Assembly: GCA_036795455.1 (NCBI GenBank)
Contig: DAIRET010000096.1
Location: 1-10,984, forward strand
Length of the DNA stretch: 10,984 nt
Source of the DNA: DAIRET01 sp036795455
GTDB lineage: Bacteria; Bacteroidota; Ignavibacteria; Ignavibacteriales; Ignavibacteriaceae
Direction: 5' to 3'
Part shown: positions 1 through 6,710 of the stretch, piece by piece
Position numbering within the stretch: position 1 is the first letter of the stretch
Layout: each line of letters begins with the position of its first letter
Translations under genes and position numbers: made by a program
Notes under the pieces: generated by a model
The model's input: the letters and a program-made list of their open reading frames with translations, nothing else
Databases searched by the model: none
Told to the model about the DNA's origin: nothing

Positions 1-609
1 CCGAATAAATTCGAATCACTTGCTTCACATGATGCTATGGTTGAATTCCACGGGGTATTAAAAACACTTGCAGCTTCATTGATGAAAATTGCAAATGATA
101 TCCGCTGGCTCGGTTCAGGCCCGCGCTGCGGATTAGGTGAATTGATGCTTCCTGAAAATGAGCCGGGCAGTTCCATTATGCCGGGAAAAGTTAATCCCAC
201 ACAGTCTGAAGCTATGACGATGGTGTGTGCCCAGGTATTCGGAAATGATGTTGCTGTAAACTTCGGCGGAGCAATGGGTAACTTTGAACTGAATGTTTTC
301 AAACCGGTTATTATTTACAATGTTTTACAATCCATCCGATTGATTGCTGATGCTTGTGAAAGTTTTACTGATCATTGTGTTGTCGGAATTGAAGCTAATA
401 AAGTGAACATTAACAAGCATCTTGAAAATTCTTTAATGCTTGTTACTGCACTCAACCCGCATATCGGTTACGATAATGCTGCTAAAGTAGCAAAGAAAGC
501 ACACAAAGAGAATAAAACTTTGAAACAAGCAGTTGTTGAACTCGATTTGTTGACTGAAGAAGAATTCGATAAATTTGTCCGTCCTGAAAACATGATCGGA
601 CCTAAATAA
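1..609 (+). CDS. fumC: Class II fumarate hydratase, C-terminal part (5' end outside window)
   Basis: Class II fumarase interconverts fumarate and L-malate in the TCA cycle; it is a cytoplasmic, iron-free homotetramer. The frame is open from base 1 with no start, so the gene is cut by the window edge. The 202 residues seen are roughly the last two fifths of a family protein (E. coli FumC has 467). The fragment begins PNKFESLASHDAM and carries the superfamily signature GSSIMPGKVNP near fragment residues 56-66; its serine pair lies on the catalytic loop. The preceding IANDIRWLGSGPRCGLGE stretch is typical of FumC rather than of aspartase or argininosuccinate lyase. The end, with LNPHIGYDNAAKVAKKAH and ENMIGPK, matches the small FumC C-terminal domain. 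The CDGSH gene follows after 21 bases, so the two are probably cotranscribed. The ATG at base 37 is internal, not a start. Confidence 0.96.
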   Translation, partial: PNKFESLASHDAMVEFHGVLKTLAASLMKIANDIRWLGSGPRCGLGELMLPENEPGSSIMPGKVNPTQSEAMTMVCAQVFGNDVAVNFGGAMGNFELNVFKPVIIYNVLQSIRLIADACESFTDHCVVGIEANKVNINKHLENSLMLVTALNPHIGYDNAAKVAKKAHKENKTLKQAVVELDLLTEEEFDKFVRPENMIGPK

Positions 610-630
610 CAAAAACTAAACGGAGCAGTT

Positions 631-867
631 ATGGAAAAACCTGAAATACCTCAAAAAGCCCCATACGGTATGCCGATGCAGCCGGGCAGTTACAAATGGT
701 GTACATGCGGATTATCAAACACGCAACCGTTCTGTGATGATTCACATTACGGAACCGGTTTTGAACCTCTCCTTGTTGAAATCGAAGAGGAGAAACAAGT
801 CTGGTGGTGCGGTTGTAAACATTCTAAAAAAGCCCCCTTCTGCGACGGTACACATAAAAACCTATAA
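631..867 (+). CDS. Small protein with two CDGSH iron-sulfur motifs
   Basis: The 78-residue protein contains two complete CDGSH-type cluster sites (C-X-C-X2-S-X3-P-X-C-D-x-S/T-H). The first is Cys24, Cys26, Cys35, His39 (PFCDDSH); the second is Cys60, Cys62, Cys71, His75 (PFCDGTH). Each 3-Cys/1-His set is expected to hold one [2Fe-2S] cluster, as in mitoNEET/CISD family proteins. Two motifs in one chain resemble the CISD3 (Miner2) arrangement rather than the single-motif dimeric mitoNEET form. There is no membrane segment or signal peptide, so it should be cytoplasmic. The ATG has a GGAG site at 622-625, five bases upstream. It lies 21 bases after the fumarase gene and just before a strong terminator, so it is probably the last gene of that transcript. 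Family members are linked to redox, iron or cluster handling, but the exact partner cannot be read here. Overlapping frames at this position are shadows. Confidence 0.9.
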   Translation: MEKPEIPQKAPYGMPMQPGSYKWCTCGLSNTQPFCDDSHYGTGFEPLLVEIEEEKQVWWCGCKHSKKAPFCDGTHKNL

Positions 868-889
868 ATATTTAATTTGTATTAACCCG

Positions 890-929
890 CTTGTTCTTCT
901 CTTTGATACAAAGGGAAGAACAAGTTTTT
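890..929 (+). terminator. Intrinsic terminator after the fumC-CDGSH unit
   Basis: Bases 890-905 pair with 909-924 in a continuous 16-bp stem. The only non-Watson-Crick pair is one T-G wobble at 900/914. The loop is the triplet ATA (906-908), and TTTTT follows directly at 925-929. The stem starts 22 bases after the CDGSH stop codon. The T-run lies only on the + strand side, so it reads as a terminator for the left-hand genes. It sits just upstream of the Shine-Dalgarno of the next gene. Confidence 0.88.
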
Positions 930-935
930 GTTATT

Positions 936-940
936 AGGGA
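936..940 (+). promoter_or_regulatory. Ribosome binding site deciding the TTG start at 946
   Basis: AGGGA at 936-940 is followed by five bases and then TTG at 946. The farther upstream in-frame TTG at 928 lies inside the terminator T-run and has only hairpin sequence upstream of it, so it is a poor start. This site is why the membrane protein is called from 946. Confidence 0.6.
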
Positions 941-945
941 ATAAG

Positions 946-1620
946 TTGGATAACTGGAACGGTATTGTCTCTCTTTTTATTGCGTGTGTCGAATTCGTAT
1001 TACTGCTGAATATCCTTTTCTTTGCGGAAAGAAATAAAGTTAATCTACTTGCGGCGGTTCTTGTTTTAATTTTAATGAACTATCAACTACTTGAGTTTAT
1101 AATTTGCTATGCAGATGCGGGACTGCCGTTTACAGCATACATTGCTTTTGTGAATATTTCATTTTTACCACCGCTTGGGTTACTGATAGTTCTCCGGTTT
1201 TGGAATTACAATAGCCGGTACTGGTTGTTACTATTTGTTCCGGCACTTTTCTTTACGGTTTATTATTACTTATCGGTTGATCAGTTTTATGTTGGCAAAT
1301 GCACACCTTTTTATGCTTCATACAATTACCCGCTCGGCTTTTTGTACGGCTTGTTTTACTACATCCCGGTACTTGCTACTGTAGTTTTGTTGTCCGTAAA
1401 AGTTAAGATGAATAACGGAAACAAAAAATTATTAAGCGGAGTGTTATTGGGTGGTTACATTTTAACCTCAATCCCGGTTGCAGCATCATTTGTATTTGCT
1501 TGGCTGGGGAAGCCCGGTTTGCAGTTGGTAATTGAATCCGTTATGTGTAAATCGGCTGTAGTGCTTGCATTTTGCTATCTCTATTTTAGTTTACAGAATA
1601 AAAAAGAAAAAGTTATTTAA
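946..1620 (+). CDS. Seven-helix integral membrane protein, possible orphan 7TM sensor
   Basis: I do not recognise a named family with certainty. From the TTG at 946 the protein has 224 residues and seven clear hydrophobic stretches, near residues 7-27, 33-54, 63-84, 92-110, 129-150, 162-186 and 193-216. Connecting loops are short and the tail is basic (QNKKEKVI). It has no kinase, cyclase or other soluble output domain. The layout, and the NISFLPPLGLLIVLRF segment in helix 3, recall the 7TM region found at the N-terminus of some bacterial histidine kinases; this is a resemblance by eye. The TTG start is chosen for the AGGGA at 936-940. An alternative TTG at 928 would add six residues but lies in the terminator T-run. 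The stop overlaps the ribosome binding site of the following 109-residue gene, so the two are probably translated together. The upstream terminator suggests regulated or low expression. Confidence 0.75.
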   Translation: MDNWNGIVSLFIACVEFVLLLNILFFAERNKVNLLAAVLVLILMNYQLLEFIICYADAGLPFTAYIAFVNISFLPPLGLLIVLRFWNYNSRYWLLLFVPALFFTVYYYLSVDQFYVGKCTPFYASYNYPLGFLYGLFYYIPVLATVVLLSVKVKMNNGNKKLLSGVLLGGYILTSIPVAASFVFAWLGKPGLQLVIESVMCKSAVVLAFCYLYFSLQNKKEKVI

Positions 1621-1626
1621 GGATAT

Positions 1627-1956
1627 ATGGAAGAAAGAATACTGAATATTTATCTTGTTATCAACGACGGATATGTAGAAGAATTCCGGGCTGTTTGTTA
1701 CGAAGAAGAGGGAACCGACGATAGAAAAATTTCTTTTCTGAAAAGCAAAGCTGCTGCGGATTTTGAATCGGCTTATAAGTTCGATGCCCCTAAAGATAAA
1801 AAAGGGATATTTATTCCTTACAGGAAATTTTCAAAACTTGAAAGTCGGGGGAAACAATTCATGCTGTTTGAAGAAATTTTTACAAGTTTTGAAGTTCCGC
1901 AGAACCCATTAATATGCGTTACACCTGTTGTTGACGGAAAAATAATGGCACAGTAA
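1627..1956 (+). CDS. Small soluble protein of unknown function coupled to the 7TM protein
   Basis: I do not recognise this 109-residue protein. It has no signal peptide, no membrane segment, no cysteine pair arranged as a metal site, and no familiar motif. It is rich in charged residues (many Glu, Lys, Asp) and has alternating hydrophobic stretches, including LNIYLVIND at the start and PLICVTPVVDG near the end, which suggests a compact alpha/beta fold in the cytoplasm. The start is ATG, with AAGGA at 1619-1623 overlapping the stop codon of the preceding membrane-protein gene; the stop-to-start gap is six bases. That tight spacing implies translational coupling and suggests a shared task with the 7TM protein. 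It converges on the large GH13 gene with 12 bases between stops, and I see no hairpin terminator between them. The gene is probably real because it has its own ribosome site and clean coding structure. Confidence 0.72.
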   Translation: MEERILNIYLVINDGYVEEFRAVCYEEEGTDDRKISFLKSKAAADFESAYKFDAPKDKKGIFIPYRKFSKLESRGKQFMLFEEIFTSFEVPQNPLICVTPVVDGKIMAQ

Positions 1957-1968
1957 TAAATCTTTTCT

Positions 1969-4900
1969 TTACAGTGACGAATCTTTCTCTTTTCTTACTC
2001 TGCTTTTTTTATCGATTGAGTTTATAAGTATATCGTACTTATAACCGGCTTTCCCGGAAATGGTTTTAATTTTGTCAATAAACCAAATCATTCTGAGAAC
2101 AATTTCCAAAAACTCGTTTGAATTCAGTTTACGCAAATGTGCTCCGGTCTTTTTCTGTTTGTCTAAGCTAATATTATTATTCACTTCTTTGAATAATTCA
2201 ATTGTAAAATTCCATTTAAGCAGCAGTTCAAATGCTTCTTTACTGTAATACTTTACTCCTTCAAATTCGTTATAACCGAGGAACTTCATTACTTCTTCTC
2301 TCGACAATAACTCTTTTAATGGTACTTTCAAATAAGTTGAAGAAAGAATCTCACCTACCGATTTAACCTTGCCACTTTTTTTAGTTGTACTTTTTTCTTC
2401 AGCCGGGAATATACTTTCGTTCGATGCTATAATTCTTATTAGCTCTACTTCCTGTTTAATTTGTTCATAATTTGAATCCAATTTTAGCAGGCTGTACCAT
2501 ACCGGGTTTTGAAGCATCAAATCTTCGTAATACCAGGAAGGGCTGTTTATTTTCATTTCGCTTCGCATTGCAATCAGCAACTGCCGGATGATTATGTAAA
2601 TAATAAACAAATCCCTGTGAGCATCTTCTTTGCCGGGAAGGCTTAAAACGAGATTCTCTTTTATTGCAGGGTATTTTTTCTCTTTTCTTACAACGTATTC
2701 CATCAATAGACGTAATTTGAAAAAATCTGATTCCATCTTTTTGATTATCTCATTCTCATTAAGATTAACCGAACGCAGGTTTCTTAATTCCGAAGCGACT
2801 GTAGATACTTTCGTTTTAAAGAAGTTCGATAAAATAGAATCTACATTGAAATCGGTATCCGGTTCTTTAATTGCTGAAAAGCAGAACGATTTTATTTCTT
2901 TCAAATTTTCTTTGTTCAGCAGCTCAATAATTGAGTTATGAAGGGGCATTAAAACAAGTTCTTTTAACGCCTGCTCTACCGATGGTACCGGTTTTCCGTT
3001 GAGGTATTTGTTAAGTTTTTTGTAATTACCGTTAGTATCTTTTACCTCGCGGAAATTCAAGAATATATTATACTGGTAGCCGTATAATGAAACCGCAAAA
3101 CCGTTATTCTCAATTTCTTTTGATGAGTGAAGGTATTCCAGTTTCGTTTTATGATCAGTAATAATTAAGTAACTCTCCTCGGAGGTGTTAAGGTAAAGTG
3201 CATCGGTTAATGATTTGTTCTTAATCTCTACCGGGTTCCCGTTTTCATCGAACATGGAGACTTTCCCGGTTGAATATTTTATTCTCCCGCGCGTTTGTTC
3301 GTAGGAGTTGTTGTAAATAACAATTGTTTTTTCATTGCCTGAAATATTTGTAAACGCAAACACATTTTCGTTTACACCGTTGTCTTCCGTAATGAAATCA
3401 TAAAATTCAAAGTTTACTACCTGGCTGAATAAGTAACGTAGTTTTAAGAGCGGGAAGATTTCTTCTTCATGTCTTCTTACTAAATAATCATCTATAAACT
3501 CATTGTAATATGCTTTTTGATATTCCATTCCGTACTTCTCAGTAAAACCTTCGATCTGTCCGTGAGCAAACATCGGAAGTCCCGGCAGGGTAATCATCAT
3601 TGCTGCAACACCGAAATATTTATCCCCTTTGCCGAATTGATTTACTGCTGTTTCTTCATCCGGGTTGCTCATAAAGTTTACGTATCGTTTTAATATTTCG
3701 GGATTAAACTCAAGCGTATTTGTAATAAGTTTTCTATACTTGCTATTTTCCTCTTTCATAAACATATGCATAAAAGCACTGTTGTAAACGCGGTGCATAC
3801 CGAGGGTTCGAACAAAATATCCTTCCATTAACCAGAAAGCTTCGGCTAATAAAAGGGTGTCCGGCATTTCAGCATTCATTCTATCGACAACTTCACGCCA
3901 GAATTCATTCGGTATTGCATCATTAAAGGCTTTTGCAGTTAAAGCATAATCGGAACGGGAAGGAATCGCTCCACCTGTACCGGGTTGTGGGAACCATAAC
4001 CGTTGATAATGCTTTTTTGCAAGTGTCATTGCTGCATCAAAACGGATAATCGGAGTTTTGCGGGCAACGTGCATTATTGCCTGAATCAATGCTTCTCTTA
4101 CTTCCGGTTTTAATAGATTCAGTTGTGCTGTATCATTCCACGGCATATTTGTCCCGTCGTTGCCGTGATAAACGTATCTTGTTCTGCCGCTGTAATTTTC
4201 AATCAATTGGAACACAACTGCGGCATCCTGTTTTGAATAATATTTGTCTTCAATTCTGATTTGATAACGGGGGTCATCGGATAAATCGGGACCTGAAAAC
4301 GAATATGATGGATAAGGTGGGAAGTCACCTTGAATATAAAAATCAGGATTATCCAATACCCATCTTGAAAAAATACCTGTATGATTCGGAACCATATCGC
4401 TTGCAAGCCTTATCCCGCGGATTCTGCATCTATGCTTTAAATTTTCAAAAGCATTATCTCCACCCAATTCATCGGCAACATTATAATCAAATAGCGAGTA
4501 TGCCGAAGCCGCTGCTTCAGGATTTCCGCAAAACTGTTTTATTTTTTTTGAAGCAGGACTTCTCTGCCATAAACCTATCAACCAAAGCGAATTGAAATTC
4601 CATCTTGCAAGTTTATCAAGTTCTTCATCAGGAATTTGGTCAAGTCTTTTGATTTCTCTCTGAAAAATTCTTGAAAGTTGATCCATCCAGACAAAAACGT
4701 TCTTTGCAAGCATAACTACTTTGGGCATCCAATCCGTGTCTTCAGTAAATTGTTCACCTTCAAGATAATAACTGACACTTGTATCTTCTATCGAAATGTT
4801 CTTTAGTTGATGTTCAAGTTTAAGTCTCTCAAGTTCTTCCTTGCTTAATTTAAGTTCATAGTCGGGAACGGGGGGTGTGCCTATTCCGCCGTGAGGGACG

Positions 4901-5703
4901 AATAACTTCATTTCTTCTTTAATTAAATCGGAACCCCCGAGCAGTTTTAATAGAAATAAATCCTTAATTAATGGAGCCCATTTGGTTTTTATATATTCAA
5001 GTTGTCCTTCAATGCTGTCAATGTTATTTAAAATCGGCTTTTTCAGAGCTTGTATTAACGGCAATTCTTCAATGCTGAGCGGAGTTTCTCCTTCGAAAAA
5101 TTTTTCTGTTTCACTTAACACACGGCTATAGACTGTAGATTCATCTAATTGTGTATCATCGAACAATTCTTTTAATGAAGCAAACGGGGGATTAATGTTT
5201 TCAAGGTGGAGAAGCAGCAATTCTTCAAGAACAATTTCACGGTTCGGTTTATTTCCTGTTGTTTTATTTAGGTAGTCGGCAGCTCCCAATTCATTTTTAA
5301 AAACCGGAAGAGGTGGAAATTTTTCAAGAAATAAAAGGAGAAGAGAATCAACATTATCATTTCCGATTGTCCGGTTTAAGTGCGATAATGCACGTTCAAA
5401 TACACCCGGGTTTTCGTTTGCTTCGTAGTAGTTGATGATGTAATGATAGATTTCGTGAAGCAAACCAAGAGCATTTATTTGCCCCGGTGTTACATATTTA
5501 TCATAAATATTTTCTTCTTCTCTTTTACGGTTTATTCGTTGCGAAAGAATGCGTGCAAGTGCAAAGTTAGAAATAATTAAATCACCGTTCAAAGAAAACA
5601 AATTTTCTTCAAAATGATACTTAATTCGAGATTCCTTGGAAACATGAAAATAGTATTCAATGTTTTCAAAAGGTTTAGAGACTCTGTTTTCAGGTTTAAC
5701 CAT
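1969..5703 (-). CDS. Very large GH13 alpha-amylase-family protein (1244 aa)
   Basis: The centre is a GH13 barrel, about residues 365-760. Conserved region I is DMVPNH (Asp436 to His441). Region II is IIRFDAA, with Arg554 and nucleophile Asp556. Region III is LLLAEAFW, with acid/base Glu621. Region IV is NFMSNPDE, with stabilising Asp682. All three carboxylates are present, but the usual His before the last Asp is Pro681. A domain B-like insert lies around 445-530 and a beta-rich domain C around 770-885. Residues 1-330 and about 890-1244 are mostly helical and match nothing I can name. No signal peptide is visible, so it should act in the cytoplasm on glycogen or maltodextrin-like alpha-glucans; hydrolase versus transferase cannot be decided. 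I recall similar 1,100-1,200-residue uncharacterised amylase-like proteins in several phyla. ATG 5703 has AAGGAAG (5714-5720) ten bases upstream. Short frames on either strand here are shadows. Confidence 0.9.
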   Translation of the reverse strand: MVKPENRVSKPFENIEYYFHVSKESRIKYHFEENLFSLNGDLIISNFALARILSQRINRKREEENIYDKYVTPGQINALGLLHEIYHYIINYYEANENPGVFERALSHLNRTIGNDNVDSLLLLFLEKFPPLPVFKNELGAADYLNKTTGNKPNREIVLEELLLLHLENINPPFASLKELFDDTQLDESTVYSRVLSETEKFFEGETPLSIEELPLIQALKKPILNNIDSIEGQLEYIKTKWAPLIKDLFLLKLLGGSDLIKEEMKLFVPHGGIGTPPVPDYELKLSKEELERLKLEHQLKNISIEDTSVSYYLEGEQFTEDTDWMPKVVMLAKNVFVWMDQLSRIFQREIKRLDQIPDEELDKLARWNFNSLWLIGLWQRSPASKKIKQFCGNPEAAASAYSLFDYNVADELGGDNAFENLKHRCRIRGIRLASDMVPNHTGIFSRWVLDNPDFYIQGDFPPYPSYSFSGPDLSDDPRYQIRIEDKYYSKQDAAVVFQLIENYSGRTRYVYHGNDGTNMPWNDTAQLNLLKPEVREALIQAIMHVARKTPIIRFDAAMTLAKKHYQRLWFPQPGTGGAIPSRSDYALTAKAFNDAIPNEFWREVVDRMNAEMPDTLLLAEAFWLMEGYFVRTLGMHRVYNSAFMHMFMKEENSKYRKLITNTLEFNPEILKRYVNFMSNPDEETAVNQFGKGDKYFGVAAMMITLPGLPMFAHGQIEGFTEKYGMEYQKAYYNEFIDDYLVRRHEEEIFPLLKLRYLFSQVVNFEFYDFITEDNGVNENVFAFTNISGNEKTIVIYNNSYEQTRGRIKYSTGKVSMFDENGNPVEIKNKSLTDALYLNTSEESYLIITDHKTKLEYLHSSKEIENNGFAVSLYGYQYNIFLNFREVKDTNGNYKKLNKYLNGKPVPSVEQALKELVLMPLHNSIIELLNKENLKEIKSFCFSAIKEPDTDFNVDSILSNFFKTKVSTVASELRNLRSVNLNENEIIKKMESDFFKLRLLMEYVVRKEKKYPAIKENLVLSLPGKEDAHRDLFIIYIIIRQLLIAMRSEMKINSPSWYYEDLMLQNPVWYSLLKLDSNYEQIKQEVELIRIIASNESIFPAEEKSTTKKSGKVKSVGEILSSTYLKVPLKELLSREEVMKFLGYNEFEGVKYYSKEAFELLLKWNFTIELFKEVNNNISLDKQKKTGAHLRKLNSNEFLEIVLRMIWFIDKIKTISGKAGYKYDILINSIDKKSRVRKEKDSSL

Positions 5704-5713
5704 TAATAATTTT

Positions 5714-5720
5714 CTTCCTT
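5714..5720 (-). promoter_or_regulatory. Ribosome binding site of the GH13 gene
   Basis: On the minus strand this reads AAGGAAG, ten bases upstream of the ATG at 5703. The spacing is slightly long but the match is good, and no other start with a better site is nearby. I could not identify a convincing promoter in the remaining upstream sequence. Confidence 0.5.
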
Positions 5721-5791
5721 ACAATAAATAAAACGAATGCTACTCAAGCTCGTATTTGAAATTAAAACTGCCGCACAAAATTAATGAAAAC

Positions 5792-5828
5792 CTGCCTAAC
5801 CATGAAAAAGAATATGGCTTAATGGCAG
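5792..5828 (-). terminator. Possible bulged hairpin terminator after the HELSH peptidase gene
   Basis: Three short arms pair in order: 5792-5796 with 5824-5828 (CTGCC/GGCAG), 5797-5799 with 5819-5821 (TAA/TTA), and 5800-5803 with 5814-5817 (CCAT/ATGG). This gives 12 pairs interrupted by a one-base and a two-base bulge, with a ten-base loop. On the minus strand the stem is followed by GTTTTC, and it starts 37 bases after the peptidase stop codon at 5866. It could end the LD-carboxypeptidase/peptidase transcript and leave the GH13 gene on its own promoter. The bulges and short T-run keep confidence low. The rest of the 162-base gap (5704-5865) shows only AT-rich sequence and the GH13 ribosome site. 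Confidence 0.4.
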
Positions 5829-5865
5829 TGAAAACCGGTGAATAATAAAATATTTCTCATATGAA

Positions 5866-6693
5866 TTAATTACTGAATACATGCTTTTTGAAGTCCTCAA
5901 CTGCTTTTGAAAAATCAATTCCGTAAACACTCATGAAAACTTCGTCGTTGTTGTTGTTTTCAATCAACTTTTTCATGAAAGATAAAAATTTATCTTTACC
6001 GTAGATTGTAACAAGATAATCAACAATACATGCAAATTGTGAATACATGAATGTTATTCTGTATTTTACATCCAACGGGATAGAGTCTTCTCCGGCAGTT
6101 TTAAATAGATGCGGAGGCATGAAATTTCCATCTTTAATATTTTGATAAACTTCCTCTTTCCCCGGGTAGAATGAAGTCCCCATTTGATTTGAACTATAAA
6201 CAGCAATTCCTTCGAGTAACCATTCGGGATACTTATACGCATTAATCAAACCGGCGTGTTGGAAAATAAGCGAATGCGATAACTCGTGGCGCAAATAGAT
6301 ATCGAGTGAAATTATACCTGAATCCGCTTCACGTATTGCCCAGGGAGAAATAAACAATCGGCTGTTGTAGTAAACGCATAATCTTGCTTTTGATATTGAT
6401 CGCTGTATGAAACTACTGCTATCGGTAAAAATGTAAATCTCCGGTTTATATTTAAATTTCATTTGATGGAATTCTTCAACACTTTTTAAAAGGGTATCAA
6501 TTCTCACGAAATCGTCAAACCCGCACCCGTTTTGTACATAAATGTTTGTCTGTTTCATTTCGTGATTTGTAAATCCGAATATAACCGGCGAATATGGAAA
6601 TAGTTTTCCATAAGCGAATTGATAACCCAACAGAATCAAAACGATTATAGTGAACCCATAAACAAAAAGTCTTATAGGTTTTCTGTGTTTCAA
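5866..6693 (-). CDS. Membrane-anchored HELSH zinc metallopeptidase-like protein (gluzincin type)
   Basis: The 275-residue protein has a basic N-terminus and a hydrophobic segment (about residues 9-27) that looks like a signal anchor, placing the rest in the periplasm. The key motif is HELSH at 136-140 (two zinc-ligand histidines and catalytic Glu137). YPEWLLEGIAVY follows, where Glu161, 21 residues after His140, is the expected third ligand. This H-E-x-x-H plus W-x-x-E-G pattern is typical of the MA-clan gluzincin group often labelled peptidase MA-like; later residues (YSQFACIVDYLVTIYG) also fit. Its substrate is unknown. The start is TTG (6693-6691) with AAGGAG at 6699-6704, five bases upstream. 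The first internal Met, residue 46, would remove the membrane segment. It begins 17 bases after the LD-carboxypeptidase-like gene, so the two form a probable operon. An active peptidase is likely because all ligands are intact. Confidence 0.82.
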   Translation of the reverse strand: MKHRKPIRLFVYGFTIIVLILLGYQFAYGKLFPYSPVIFGFTNHEMKQTNIYVQNGCGFDDFVRIDTLLKSVEEFHQMKFKYKPEIYIFTDSSSFIQRSISKARLCVYYNSRLFISPWAIREADSGIISLDIYLRHELSHSLIFQHAGLINAYKYPEWLLEGIAVYSSNQMGTSFYPGKEEVYQNIKDGNFMPPHLFKTAGEDSIPLDVKYRITFMYSQFACIVDYLVTIYGKDKFLSFMKKLIENNNNDEVFMSVYGIDFSKAVEDFKKHVFSN

Positions 6694-6698
6694 CGGTT

Positions 6699-6704
6699 CT
6701 CCTT
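6699..6704 (-). promoter_or_regulatory. Ribosome binding site supporting the TTG start of the HELSH peptidase
   Basis: AAGGAG on the minus strand lies five bases upstream of the TTG at 6693 and wholly inside the 17-base gap after the preceding gene. There is no ATG near it, so this site decides the unusual start. Confidence 0.75.
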
Positions 6705-6710
6705 AGTAAA

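Noticed and set aside
734..937. 67-residue + strand frame overlapping the CDGSH gene
   Set aside because: It overlaps a well-supported gene in another frame, continues through the terminator hairpin and has no recognisable content.
928..945. Longer start (TTG at 928) for the 7TM protein
   Set aside because: This TTG is in the terminator T-run and has only hairpin sequence upstream; the TTG at 946 has AGGGA at proper spacing.
1950..1975. Possible bidirectional terminator between the convergent genes
   Set aside because: The repeated ACAGT motifs (1950-1954, 1971-1975) are direct, not inverted, and I found no stem there.
2060..4595. Several 60-103-residue frames overlapping the GH13 gene on both strands
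   Set aside because: All lie within a strongly supported coding region with conserved catalytic motifs; none shows a family motif. They are shadow frames.
5443..5457. HEIYH (residues 83-87) in the N-terminal flank of the GH13 protein, matching the HExxH metallopeptidase pattern
   Set aside because: It lies in an ordinary-looking helix, with no W/Y-x-x-E-G or other third-ligand motif at the expected distance. HExxH is short enough to occur by chance in a long helical protein.
5704..5791. Promoter for the GH13 gene
   Set aside because: I looked for sigma-70-like and Bacteroidota-type (TAnnTTTG) elements on the minus strand. Only partial matches with poor spacing were found, so none is called.
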